DNA of 64,000 nucleotides from DATAAZ01 sp036259875 (GCA_036259875.1 DATAAZ010000024.1:1-64000), one strand, 5' to 3'; positions 1-7,502 are shown, counted from the stretch's first letter. Numbers and translations are program-made. The notes: generated from the sequence alone by a model not told the origin.

Positions 1-496
1 CCCGCGTCGTCGCCGCGACGAGGACGGCGACGACGCGACCGTCCGCGATGAACGGCACGAATGCCGCGCTCTTCGCGCCGACGGTCGCCGCGATCCGGCG
101 CGAGACATTCGGGGCCGACTCGATGTCGTATACCGCGAACGGGGCGCGTTCCCGGGCCGCGGCCGCGATTCCCGTTGGCTCGTGCTCCAAGTCGACGGAG
201 ACGCCCCGCCACCAGTCCTCGTCGACCCCGCGCGCGGCGAACCCGGTCGCCCACGCGCGCTCGGCGTCGACCAGCGCGAGGAAGATGGCGTCCGCACCAG
301 TGATCCGCTCCACCTCGTCGAACACGGCCGCGACGGCCTCGCGGGGCGATCCGGCCTGGACGAGTGCAGCCGTCAGCCGGGCAGCCGAATCCCCGTCGCC
401 GTCTCGAAGGGCGTCGGTCGGCGCCGTTTCGCTCTCCTGGCGGCGGCTCCGCTCCTTCCACCGGGTGAGCACGGTCGGCCTGGTGCGCTCGGACAC
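1..496 (-). CDS. GAF-domain protein (3' end outside window)
   Basis: Only the first ~165 residues are inside the window; the gene runs off the left edge. After a charged N-terminus rich in Arg/Glu, the reading frame gives a stretch typical of GAF sensor domains: SPREAVAAVFDEVERITGAD, then FLALVDAE and, near the edge, FVPFIADGRVVAVL. GAF domains bind small ligands or are redox/light sensors, often in signalling proteins; the output domain cannot be seen. The start is taken as GTG at 496. A TATCAT -10-like box (510-515) sits only a few bases upstream, so a leaderless mRNA is likely; another in-frame GTG lies at 523. The ligand and partner are unknown. Confidence 0.6.
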   Translation of the reverse strand, partial: MSERTRPTVLTRWKERSRRQESETAPTDALRDGDGDSAARLTAALVQAGSPREAVAAVFDEVERITGADAIFLALVDAERAWATGFAARGVDEDWWRGVSVDLEHEPTGIAAAARERAPFAVYDIESAPNVSRRIAATVGAKSAAFVPFIADGRVVAVLVAATTR

Positions 497-578
497 TGGG
501 CTGGGACTGATGATAGGGAGCACCCGATGGCGCCGTCGAGCGCCCGGGCCGTTGGGACCACCCACACGAGGGGGTGAA

Positions 579-598
579 AATAGGCCGATCGGCCTATT
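579..598. repeat. Perfect 20-bp palindrome (TAGGCCGATCGGCCTA family)
   Basis: AATAGGCCGATCGGCCTATT is its own reverse complement. Two near copies of its core occur at 5631-5650 and 5667-5682. It lies between the divergent GAF and ispH genes, so it could be an operator or a dispersed hairpin repeat. The function is unknown. Confidence 0.6.
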
Positions 599-737
599 GG
601 CAAGGAGGAGCCGCGCGAGTACCGTCCCGGCCACTGGGCGATGCGAGCCGCGGCAGGTGTCCTGGCCGAGTACGCCGCGGTGAGCGATGTGGAGGGCCCG
701 CTGCTACACCCCCCAGCGGCGGGCCTTCCACTTTCTG

Positions 738-763
738 CATGGGGGAACCAGCGTTTCCCCATG
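738..763. repeat. GGGGGAA/TTTCCCC hairpin, copy 1
   Basis: CATGGGGGAA pairs with TTTCCCCATG through ten base pairs (one G-U) around the six-base loop CCAGCG. A second copy with the same core lies at 48518-48540. There is no U-tract, so it is not an obvious intrinsic terminator. Confidence 0.55.
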
Positions 764-790
764 GACGCTTCGTAATCGGGCAGCCGTTGC

Positions 791-809
791 GATGGGCCGA
801 CGGCCCATC
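791..809. repeat. Inverted repeat upstream of ispH
   Basis: GATGGGCC and GGCCCATC form a perfect 8-bp stem around GAC, about 30 bases before the ispH start. It could be an operator or a hairpin; no regulator is identified. Confidence 0.4.
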
Positions 810-825
810 TCGCCTTTGACCCGGA

Positions 826-831
826 TAACAT
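826..831 (+). promoter_or_regulatory. -10-like box for ispH
   Basis: TAACAT fits the actinobacterial TAnnnT -10 pattern. Its position predicts transcription starting at about the GTG at 838, which implies a leaderless ispH transcript. No good -35 box is seen at the usual spacing. Confidence 0.35.
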
Positions 832-837
832 CGGCGC

Positions 838-1779
838 GTGGTGAAGCGGATCCTTCTCGCGTCGCCCCGCGGGTATTGCGCGGGGGTCGAGCGCGCCGTC
901 GACACGGTCGAGCAGGCGCTCGACCTCTGGGGCCCGCCCGTCTACGTCCGGAAGCAGATCGTCCACAACGCGCACGTGGTGCGTGAGCTCGAGGAGCGCG
1001 GGGCGATCTTCGTCGACAGCGAGACCGAGATCCCCCCGGGCGCGACGGTCGTCTTTTCCGCCCACGGGGTCGCACCCGTCGTGCACGAGAACGCCCAGCG
1101 CCAGCAGCTGAAGACGATCGACGCAACCTGCCCGCTCGTGACCAAGGTCCATTCGGAGGCGCGGCACTACGCCCGCCAGGGGTACACCATCGTCCTGATC
1201 GGCCACGCCGGCCACGAAGAGGTGGAAGGGACGATGGGCGAGGCGCCGGACTCGATCGTCCTCGTCGAATCGGCCGAGGAGGCAAAGCGAGTCGAGCTCC
1301 CACAAACCGAGCGGCTCGCGTACATCACGCAGACGACGCTTTCCGTCGACGAGACGAACGAGGTGATCGACGTCCTCCGCAGGCGCTTCCCCCGGATCGA
1401 GGCGCCGAAGAAGGAGGACATCTGCTACGCGACGACCAACCGACAACGTGCCGTCAAGGCGATGCTCTCCGAGATCGACCTCTTGCTCGTGATCGGCTCG
1501 CGGAACAGCTCGAACTCGAACCGCCTCGTGGAGGTGGCGCGCGCCCACGGCGTGCCCGCCCACCTGATCGACGACGAGACCGAGATCGACGAGGACTGGC
1601 TGTTGGGCGTCGAGACACTCGGCGTGACCTCGGGCGCCTCGGCCCCGGAGAAGCTCGTCCGGCGCGTGCTCGCGTGGTTCCGAGAGCGCGGCGTCGAGGA
1701 CGTCAGCCAGTTCACCGACGAGTTCGAGGACGTCACGTTCAAGCTTCCCGTCGAGGTTCGCCGCGTCGCATCGGCGTAG
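838..1779 (+). CDS. ispH: 4-hydroxy-3-methylbut-2-enyl diphosphate reductase (IspH)
   Basis: IspH is the last enzyme of the non-mevalonate (MEP) isoprenoid pathway. It reduces HMBPP to IPP and DMAPP with a [4Fe-4S] cluster in the cytoplasm. The 313-residue protein has the usual length. The cluster cysteines are visible in PRGYCAGVERA (Cys14), IDATCPLVTKVH (near residue 98) and DICYATTNRQ (near residue 199). Start: GTG 838, immediately followed by a second GTG; a TAACAT -10-like box lies 7 bases upstream. It stands alone, converging with the IleRS gene, and its divergent neighbour is the GAF gene. The identification is secure. Confidence 0.95.
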   Translation: MVKRILLASPRGYCAGVERAVDTVEQALDLWGPPVYVRKQIVHNAHVVRELEERGAIFVDSETEIPPGATVVFSAHGVAPVVHENAQRQQLKTIDATCPLVTKVHSEARHYARQGYTIVLIGHAGHEEVEGTMGEAPDSIVLVESAEEAKRVELPQTERLAYITQTTLSVDETNEVIDVLRRRFPRIEAPKKEDICYATTNRQRAVKAMLSEIDLLLVIGSRNSSNSNRLVEVARAHGVPAHLIDDETEIDEDWLLGVETLGVTSGASAPEKLVRRVLAWFRERGVEDVSQFTDEFEDVTFKLPVEVRRVASA

Positions 1780-1839
1780 GGGCGGCTCGGCGGCGATCCC
1801 GGGCGCGTCGGGGCCGTCGTGACCGGCGCTACGCGCGGC

Positions 1840-4800
1840 TCACGCCTTCGCGATTGCGAGCTCCGGCCCGGCGTCGATCCGGGTCGCGAGCGTCTCCGCC
1901 TTGATCCATTCCTCGTGGCGGCGCAGGTCGCCGTCCTCGGGAAGCGTCAGGACGATCCGGTCGGTCACCTCGAGCCCCGCTTCCTTCCGCATCACGTTGA
2001 TCCGGTGGATCAGGTCGAGCACGCGTCCTTCGAGGCGGAGTTCGTCGTCGAGCGCAGTGTCGAGCGCGACGGTGAGGCCGTCCTCGGCCGCCACCGACCA
2101 CCCCTCCCTGCCGACGCGCTCGACGAGCAGGTCGCCGGGGCCGAGCTCGTGCCCGGCCGCCCGAACCCGGCCGTCGCCAAGCTCCTCGAAATCACCCGCG
2201 GCAAGCGCGTCGCGAACCTCGCGCAACGCCCTGCCGAGCCGGGGGCCGAGCACGCGGAGATTCGGCTTGACGCGGAGCTCCGTCGCGTCGACGGGGCCGA
2301 ACTCGAGCTCCTTGACGCGCAGCTCGTCCCGGATTACGTCGGCATGGCGCCCCGCCCGCTCGGCTCCGTCCACGACGAGCCGCCGGAGCGGCTGGCGGAG
2401 ATTCAGCCCCGCGGCGTCGCGAGCGCGCCTCCCGAGCTCGGCCACGCGGCGCGCCTCGGCCATCTCGGCGAGGAGTCGCTCGTCGACCTCGCCCGCGGCC
2501 GGCCAGCCGGCGAGGAAAACGCTCTCCGGCGCGTCCGCGCACGGCTCGCCCACAAGCCGTCTCCACAGGTGCTCGGCAAGGAAGGGCATTACCGGCGAGA
2601 CGACCTGGACGGCGCGGACGAGCCCCAGCCAGAGGACGCGGAAGGCCGCCTCGTCACCCGCCCAGAAGCGCGGCCGCGAGCGGCGGATGTACCAGTTCGA
2701 GAGGTCGTCGAGGTAGACGTCGAACGCGTCGATGAGCCTGTGGGTCAGCTGTGCCTCGAGCGCGTCCGTCGCCTCCGCGACGAGCCGGTTCGTCCGCGAG
2801 AGCAGCCACCGGTCGAGCGGCTCGAGATCCGCGTCGCCGGGTCCTGAATCGAGGTCGGCGGCCCGGGGCTCGAAACCCTCCGTATTCCCGTACAGGACGA
2901 GGAAGCCGACCGAATTCCAGAGCGTCAAGAGCTTGCGCTTGATCTCCCGGGCCGGCCCGTAGCCGAAGAGGAGATTCCGGTCGGGCGGCTGGGCGCAGAA
3001 CTGCCAGCGCATCACGTCCGCCCCCATGCGCTCGAACGCCTCCTCGGCCGGGATGAGATTCCCCCAGGAGCCGTGCATCTCGCGACCGTTCTCGTCCAGC
3101 ATCTTCTCGTAGCCGAGCACCTCGCGGAAAGGCGCCCGCCCCTCGAGCGCGACCGACATGAAGAGCTGCGAGTAGAACCAGAGGCGAATCTGCTCGCGCA
3201 TCTCGGAGACCCAGTGAGCGGGAAACCACTTCTCCCAGTAGGCATGGTCTGGGAGGTCGGCGCGCGAGAGGCCGCGCGAGGCGCCCGTCGCGTAGCCGCC
3301 CTCGACCCACGCCGGATTCCGCCACCCGAGCGTCGAGAAGGGGACGATCCCGGCATCGAGCCAGACGTCGCCGACCTCGGGGATGCGGCGCACGTCCTCA
3401 CGTCCGCACGCCTCGCAGCGGACCGTCACCTCGTCGATCCAGGGGCGGTGGAGCTCTTCGAGCTGGCCGAGGCCCGCGGTGGCCCGCTGCTCGAGCTCTA
3501 CCTTCGACGCGATTACGTTCAGGTGGCCGCAGTCACACGGGTAGAACGGCAGCGGAAGGCCGAAGAAGCGGCGCCGCGAGATGTTCCAGTCGCCCATGTT
3601 CCGCAGCCAGTCGTCCATCCGCTTGCCGAAGTACTCGGGCGTCCACCGGACTCCCGCGTTCGCCTCGAGGAGCTTCGGGCGGAGGTCGTCGACAGCGATG
3701 AACCAGTCGTCGGAGATCCGGAAGATGAGGGGTGTGTGGCAGCGCCAGCAGAAGGGGAAGCGATGCTCCACCTCGCCTGCGGAGATGAGGCGCCCGCGCT
3801 CGGCGAGGTCGGCGACGATCTGCTCCGCCGCGTCGGCGGTCCCCTGCCCGTGCAGCCATCCGAACGGCGAGTAGAAGCGCCCTGCCTCGTCCACCGGCAT
3901 GACGACGGGCAGGTCGTGGACGCCCGCAAGCTCGAAGTCCTCCGCGCCGCACCCGGGCGCGATGTGGACGATCCCTGTTCCCTGGTCGAGTGCGACGTCG
4001 TCCCACGGGATCACCCGGTGCTCGATCCCCTCCGCCGCGGGCAGATCGTCGAAGGGCCCCTCGTAGCGCCAGCCGACGAGCTCAGCGCCGCGCCTGCGCT
4101 CGACGAACGCTGCGTCCGGGTCGCGCGCGACCGCGATCCATTCGCCGCTCTCGCGCCGGCCGTAGTCCGCGTCGGGGTGGACGGCGGCGGCGACGTTCGC
4201 GGGAAGCGTCCACGGCGTCGTCGTCCACGCGGCGAGCGCCTCGCCCGGCCGGTCGACGAGCGGGAAGCGAACGAAGAGGGAAGGGTCGATCCGATCCTCG
4301 TAGTGGCCGACGAGCTCGTGCGCCGAGATCGACGTGCCGCAGCGCGGGCACCACTCCGTCGAGCGGTGGCCGAGGTAGAGCCACCCCTGCTCGTGGATCC
4401 GGGCGAGGAACCGCCAGATGTATTCGATATTCGTGTCGGAGAACGTGTAGTAGTCGTTGCCCCAGTCCATCCACTGGCCGAGGCGCTTCGAGCCCCGGAT
4501 CAGCTCGCGCGCCGACCACTCGACCTTCTCGCGGCACTTCCTCGCGAACCGGGCGAGGCCGTACTCCTCGATTTCCCGCTTCGAATTGAGGCCGAGCTCG
4601 CGCTCGACGCCGACCTCGATCCAGAGCCCCTGGCAGTCGAACCCGTTCTGGTAGCGCTGGTCGAACCCCCGTAGCGCCTTGTAGCGCTGGAACACGTCCT
4701 TGAGCGTCCGGCCCCACGCGGTATGGACGCCGAGCGTCTTGTTCGCCGTGACCGGGCCGTCGATGAAGCTCCAGTGCGGGCCGGCGCGGTTTCGCTCGCG

Positions 4801-4893
4801 AAGCTCGTCGAAGATCCCGAGCTCCTCCCACCACGCCAGGATCTCCTCCTCGAGGGCCGGATGGTCGGGCTCACGAGGAAGCGGCCTGAACAC
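1840..4893 (-). CDS. ileS: Isoleucyl-tRNA synthetase-like class I tRNA ligase with atypical signature motifs
   Basis: This protein of about 1017 residues has the layout of IleRS: a Rossmann catalytic core, an inserted editing domain and a C-terminal anticodon-binding region. IleRS would charge tRNA-Ile in the cytoplasm. Visible family stretches include YQNGFDCQGLW, TEWCPRCGTS, AWTTTPWTLPANV (editing domain), WCPRC/CRCH zinc-type cysteines and GDVWLDAGIVPFSTLGW. The two class I signatures are altered. The HIGH region reads LGVHTAWG (residues ~54-61), and the KMSKS loop reads REMHGSWGN near residue 605, so the catalytic second lysine is not there. The start is taken as GTG 4893, giving a conventional MFRPLP N-terminus; an upstream GTG at 4953 would add 20 residues. 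Whether this is the cell's only IleRS is unknown. Confidence 0.8.
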   Translation of the reverse strand: MFRPLPREPDHPALEEEILAWWEELGIFDELRERNRAGPHWSFIDGPVTANKTLGVHTAWGRTLKDVFQRYKALRGFDQRYQNGFDCQGLWIEVGVERELGLNSKREIEEYGLARFARKCREKVEWSARELIRGSKRLGQWMDWGNDYYTFSDTNIEYIWRFLARIHEQGWLYLGHRSTEWCPRCGTSISAHELVGHYEDRIDPSLFVRFPLVDRPGEALAAWTTTPWTLPANVAAAVHPDADYGRRESGEWIAVARDPDAAFVERRRGAELVGWRYEGPFDDLPAAEGIEHRVIPWDDVALDQGTGIVHIAPGCGAEDFELAGVHDLPVVMPVDEAGRFYSPFGWLHGQGTADAAEQIVADLAERGRLISAGEVEHRFPFCWRCHTPLIFRISDDWFIAVDDLRPKLLEANAGVRWTPEYFGKRMDDWLRNMGDWNISRRRFFGLPLPFYPCDCGHLNVIASKVELEQRATAGLGQLEELHRPWIDEVTVRCEACGREDVRRIPEVGDVWLDAGIVPFSTLGWRNPAWVEGGYATGASRGLSRADLPDHAYWEKWFPAHWVSEMREQIRLWFYSQLFMSVALEGRAPFREVLGYEKMLDENGREMHGSWGNLIPAEEAFERMGADVMRWQFCAQPPDRNLLFGYGPAREIKRKLLTLWNSVGFLVLYGNTEGFEPRAADLDSGPGDADLEPLDRWLLSRTNRLVAEATDALEAQLTHRLIDAFDVYLDDLSNWYIRRSRPRFWAGDEAAFRVLWLGLVRAVQVVSPVMPFLAEHLWRRLVGEPCADAPESVFLAGWPAAGEVDERLLAEMAEARRVAELGRRARDAAGLNLRQPLRRLVVDGAERAGRHADVIRDELRVKELEFGPVDATELRVKPNLRVLGPRLGRALREVRDALAAGDFEELGDGRVRAAGHELGPGDLLVERVGREGWSVAAEDGLTVALDTALDDELRLEGRVLDLIHRINVMRKEAGLEVTDRIVLTLPEDGDLRRHEEWIKAETLATRIDAGPELAIAKA

Positions 4894-5056
4894 CGCGACA
4901 GCGTAGCGCCGGGATTTTGCCGCCCCGCCGGCTCGTTCTCCTTTTCGAGACACTGGGCGGCGCCGACATCAGGACGGGCGGGTCCGCCCCGCCGTCCCGT
5001 CCGCTCCGACCGGCCGACATCGTCGGGGATCGAAAACGACGTAAGAAGGAGGCGCC

Positions 5057-5386
5057 ATGGCAACCCACGTGATCGAGGCGACCGAGGCGACGTTCGGCGA
5101 GGAGGTGCTAACCAGCGAGAAGCCCGTCGTCGTCGACTTCTGGGCCGACTGGTGCGGCCCCTGCCACTTCGTCGCGCCGGTGCTCGACGAGATCGTCCGA
5201 GAACGCGCGGACGAGCTGCGGCTCGTCAAGGTGAACGTGGACGAGGAGCCGGAGCTCGCGCAGCGCTACGGGATCATGAACCTCCCGACGATCGTGCTTT
5301 TCAGGGGCGGCGAGCCGGCCGCAGCCGCGATCGGCGCACAGCCCAAGAGCGCGCTCGAGCGGGCGCTCGGACTTCGCGGCGTCTAG
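5057..5386 (+). CDS. trxA: Thioredoxin
   Basis: A 109-residue cytoplasmic thioredoxin, a dithiol reductant for ribonucleotide reductase, peroxiredoxins and other targets. The active site WCGPC is at residues 32-36, preceded by VVVDFWADW, and the cis-proline loop NLPT is near residue 76. The length is normal. The ATG at 5057 has a strong ribosome binding site, AAGGAGGCG, ending about 4 bases upstream. It is divergent from the IleRS gene. A thioredoxin fits the selenoprotein peroxiredoxin about 4 kb downstream as a possible reductant, but no direct link is visible. Confidence 0.95.
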   Translation: MATHVIEATEATFGEEVLTSEKPVVVDFWADWCGPCHFVAPVLDEIVRERADELRLVKVNVDEEPELAQRYGIMNLPTIVLFRGGEPAAAAIGAQPKSALERALGLRGV

Positions 5387-5447
5387 CGACCCGGATCATG
5401 GCCCGCCCGGGCAAGGCATGCCCGGCGGCGGCGCGCACGTACCGGCG

Positions 5448-5597
5448 CTAGGAGTCGTCGCCGTCGCCGAGGAACGCCTCGAAGGCGGCGTGCTTCGCGA
5501 GGTAGTACTCGACCTGGCGGACGCCCTCGCCGGCCCACCCCTCGATCCAGTCCTCGGAGAGGCAGTCGGCGATCAGATCAACGCGGTCGTCGCTCAC
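5448..5597 (-). CDS. Small uncharacterised protein, 49 residues
   Basis: I do not recognise this protein. The frame is open from GTG 5597 to TAG and reads VSDDRVDLIADCLSEDW and then VRQVEYYLAKHAAFEAFLGD. It is an acidic, helix-prone sequence with good amphipathic character, and its codon use matches the genes around it. It lies between convergent trxA and the Nudix gene and would otherwise leave an empty gap. No clear ribosome binding site precedes the GTG. It is plausibly a small conserved lineage protein, but the evidence is composition and position only. Confidence 0.45.
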   Translation of the reverse strand: MSDDRVDLIADCLSEDWIEGWAGEGVRQVEYYLAKHAAFEAFLGDGDDS

Positions 5598-5630
5598 GGT
5601 CGAAATGATCGGAAGCGGCGGCGCGACGGC

Positions 5631-5650
5631 ATTGGGCCGATCGGCCTATT
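5631..5650. repeat. GGCCGATCGGCC palindrome, copy 2
   Basis: ATTGGGCCGATCGGCCTATT shares the core and the whole right half of the palindrome at 579-598. It lies between the small protein gene and the Nudix gene, on the 3' side of the latter, next to a third copy (5667-5682). Together the two could form tandem hairpins at the end of the Nudix transcript. Confidence 0.5.
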
Positions 5651-5666
5651 CGGCGACCGAAGGAGG

Positions 5667-5682
5667 TAGGCCGAGCGGCCTA
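5667..5682. repeat. TAGGCCGAGCGGCCTA palindrome, copy 3
   Basis: A seven-base-pair inverted repeat with a two-base centre, one substitution away from the core of the palindrome at 579-598. It overlaps the stop codon (TAG) of the Nudix gene on the minus strand, so it would form a hairpin at the 3' end of that mRNA. There is no U-run. Confidence 0.5.
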
Positions 5683-6180
5683 TCCCTGCCAGGCCGCGAG
5701 GAGGGCGGCACAGTTCGGAAACGCGAGCTCGTCGTCGCGGGGAAGCTCGTCGCGCGCGAACCAGCGAATCTCGGCGAGCTCGTCGGAGAGCTGGATCTCA
5801 CCCCCGACCACGCGGGCGGTCCAGCAGAGGTTCAGCGTCGCTCTCCCCTCCTCGCCGTACCGATCGGCGACGGCGGCCACGAACTCGAGCGGCTCGATCT
5901 CGACGCCGAGCTCCTCGCGGAGCTCCCGCCGGAGCGTCTCCAGCGGCTGCTCGTCTTCCTCCATGAACCCGCCGAGGATGTCCCAGCGGCCCGCGGCCGG
6001 CTCGACTGCGCGCCGCCCGAGGAGGACGCGGCCGCGCCCGTCCACGAGGAGCGCGCACACCGCCGGGGTCGGCCGGGCATAGACGACGAGCGCGCATGCG
6101 GGGCAGCGGACGAGCCCCGGCTCGCATACGAGTGAGGCCGCGCAGCGCGGGCAGTGCCGCCAGCCGTCCAGCTCGCCCAT
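5680..6180 (-). CDS. Nudix hydrolase with N-terminal zinc ribbon
   Basis: A 166-residue hydrolase of nucleoside-diphosphate derivatives. The N-terminus carries a zinc ribbon, CPRC...CPAC (about residues 9-30), as in the NADH pyrophosphatase branch. This is followed by a complete Nudix box: GGFMEEDEQ, then RRELREELGV (GX5EX7REUXEEXGU), which binds the catalytic divalent metal. The substrate cannot be read from sequence; ADP-ribose, NAD(H) or an oxidised nucleotide are options. The start is ATG 6180. The gene is divergent from a small acidic protein gene (start 6198), only 17 bases away, so both promoters must be very compact. A palindrome overlaps its stop codon. Confidence 0.85.
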   Translation of the reverse strand: MGELDGWRHCPRCAASLVCEPGLVRCPACALVVYARPTPAVCALLVDGRGRVLLGRRAVEPAAGRWDILGGFMEEDEQPLETLRRELREELGVEIEPLEFVAAVADRYGEEGRATLNLCWTARVVGGEIQLSDELAEIRWFARDELPRDDELAFPNCAALLAAWQG

Positions 6181-6197
6181 CGGCGTAGGATTGTGCC

Positions 6198-6332
6198 GTG
6201 GAGCCGCAACCGGAGCCGACGCCCGAGGAGCAGGACGCGCCGCTCGAGCGCCGGAAGGAGGAGGACGCGCAGCGCTACCCGGGCCACGAGAACCCCGAGG
6301 AGACGATCGAGCCCGACCCCGACTCGCCGTGA
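6198..6332 (+). CDS. Small highly charged protein, 44 residues
   Basis: Unrecognised. The frame runs from GTG 6198 to TGA 6332 and encodes a Glu/Pro-rich, probably disordered peptide (EPQPEPTPEEQDAPLERRKE, then DAQRYPGHENPEETIEP). Its stop overlaps the GTG of the next gene as GTGA, the same coupling used by many bona fide gene pairs in this window. That is the main reason to accept it. It may be translated mainly to deliver ribosomes to the cNMP-binding gene. The amino-acid composition (no hydrophobic core) argues against an enzyme. Confidence 0.45.
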   Translation: MEPQPEPTPEEQDAPLERRKEEDAQRYPGHENPEETIEPDPDSP

Positions 6333-6700
6333 GACGGCAGTCGGCGACTGCGCACGAGCTCGCGCGCGTCGAGCTCCTCGCCGGCCTGCCCGGCGAGGAG
6401 CTCGCCCGCCTCGGCGAGCGCATGGAGCGGCGCGACCTCGCGCCAGGCGAGCGCGTCGTCGCTGAAGGCGAGACCGGCGACCGGTTCTACGTCGTCCTCT
6501 CGGGGCTCCTGCGCGCCTCACAGCGCGAGCGCGGCGACCGGACGCTGCTTCGTCCGGGCGACTACTTCGGCGAGGTGGCGCTCCTCGTCGAGGTGCCGCG
6601 CACGGCGACCGTCGGGGCGGTGACCCCGGCGACTGTCGCGAGCTGCGATCGCGCCACCTTCGACGAGCTGGTCCGGCCGCTCTTCGTCACGGACGCCTGA
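6329..6700 (+). CDS. Single-domain cyclic-nucleotide-binding protein
   Basis: A 123-residue protein consisting of one CRP-like cNMP-binding beta-barrel. Visible are the N-terminal ELLAGLPGEELARLGERM helix, ETGDRFYVVLSGLL, and the phosphate-binding cassette GDYFGEVALL followed by VPRTATV, whose Arg normally contacts the cyclic phosphate. There is no helix-turn-helix or other output domain, so it would act as a stand-alone regulatory subunit. Start: GTG 6329, overlapping the preceding stop (GTGA). A similar stand-alone protein lies at 58463-58912, and a nucleotide cyclase gene at 36994-37632 could supply the ligand. It converges with, and overlaps by 14 bases, the hydrolase gene on the other strand. 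Confidence 0.8.
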   Translation: MRRQSATAHELARVELLAGLPGEELARLGERMERRDLAPGERVVAEGETGDRFYVVLSGLLRASQRERGDRTLLRPGDYFGEVALLVEVPRTATVGAVTPATVASCDRATFDELVRPLFVTDA

Positions 6701-7502
6701 GCTCGTCGAGCAGCGCGTCGGCGAGCCGCGGCCAGGCGTGCTTCGCCCAGTCGCCGAACTCGTGATCGGTGAGGCAGGCGCACGCCAGGCGCGCGTCGGG
6801 GTCGACCCAGAGGAACGTACCCGACCGCCCGAAGTGCCCGAACGTGCGGGGAGAGTTGCGCGTCCCCGTCCAGTGTGGGTCCTTCTCGTCGCGAAGCTCG
6901 AATCCGAGGCCCCAGTCGTTGTGCTCCTGTCGTCCGAGACCGGGCAGGATCCCGACCAGGCCGGGAAACGCGACTCGTGTCGCCTCGGCGAGCGTCTCAC
7001 GGGCGAGGAAGCGCGGGGCGAGGAGCTCGCGGCCGAACGCTACGAGGTCGTCGAGCGGCCCCGCGGCGGCGGACGCCGGTGATCCGTCGAGCCGCGTCCC
7101 GTCCATTCCGACCGGCTCGAGCACGCTTCCAGCCAGGTAGTCGTGGAACGGCATCTCGGCCCGCTTCGCGACGAGCGCGCCGAGCGCCTCGTAGCCCGAG
7201 TTGGAGTAGATCCGCCGCGCACCCGGGTGGGCAACCGGGCTCGTCCCTTCGGGCGGAAGCCCCGACGCGTGGGCGAGGAGGTGGCGAACGGTCGAACCCG
7301 GCGGCCCGGCCGGCTCGTCGAAGTCGAGGATCCCCTCCTCGGCCGCAACGAGCACCGCCGAGGCGGTTAGGAGCTTCGTCACCGAGGCCCAAGCAAAGAG
7401 CCGCGCGCCGGGCCCCCTGGTTGCGATGACGGCTTCGGAGTCGGCGACGGCGACGGCGACGGTCTCGGCGGGCCACCGCTCGACCTCGTCGAGCGCGTCC
7501 AT
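6687..7502 (-). CDS. Beta-lactamase-family serine hydrolase (class C/esterase type)
   Basis: A 271-residue member of the serine beta-lactamase-like superfamily (penicillin-binding proteins, class C beta-lactamases, EstB-type esterases). The nucleophile motif SVTK is at residues 40-43, the tyrosine motif YSN is near residue 105, and a third-motif candidate HFGRSG lies toward the C-terminus in place of KTG. No signal peptide is seen, so a cytoplasmic esterase or peptidase is more likely than a secreted antibiotic-resistance enzyme. The start is taken as ATG 7502; a TTG lies immediately upstream at 7505. A TAGTAT -10-like box just before it suggests a leaderless mRNA. The substrate is unknown. 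Confidence 0.8.
   Translation of the reverse strand: MDALDEVERWPAETVAVAVADSEAVIATRGPGARLFAWASVTKLLTASAVLVAAEEGILDFDEPAGPPGSTVRHLLAHASGLPPEGTSPVAHPGARRIYSNSGYEALGALVAKRAEMPFHDYLAGSVLEPVGMDGTRLDGSPASAAAGPLDDLVAFGRELLAPRFLARETLAEATRVAFPGLVGILPGLGRQEHNDWGLGFELRDEKDPHWTGTRNSPRTFGHFGRSGTFLWVDPDARLACACLTDHEFGDWAKHAWPRLADALLDELRRP

Larger units (their letters stand above)
497..837. other. Divergent intergenic region with palindromes
   Basis: This 341-base gap separates the divergent GAF gene and ispH. No convincing protein is seen. It holds three inverted repeats, listed separately: a perfect 20-base palindrome (579-598), a GGGGGAA/TTTCCCC hairpin (738-763) and an 8-bp stem with a 3-base loop (791-809). 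It also holds -10-like boxes for both neighbours (TATCAT on the minus strand at 510-515; TAACAT at 826-831). Confidence 0.6.

Noticed and set aside
48..683. 211-residue plus-strand protein at the left edge
   Set aside because: Ser/Arg/Pro-rich composition typical of an antisense frame; the minus strand in the same place gives a recognisable GAF domain.
815..831. TTGACC/TAACAT promoter pair before ispH
   Set aside because: The two boxes are only 4 bases apart, too close for a -35/-10 pair. Only the TAACAT box is kept as a possible -10.
594..905. Minus-strand protein opposite the ispH promoter region
   Set aside because: It runs antisense into ispH, contains the hairpin repeats, and has the Arg/Pro-rich composition of an antisense frame.
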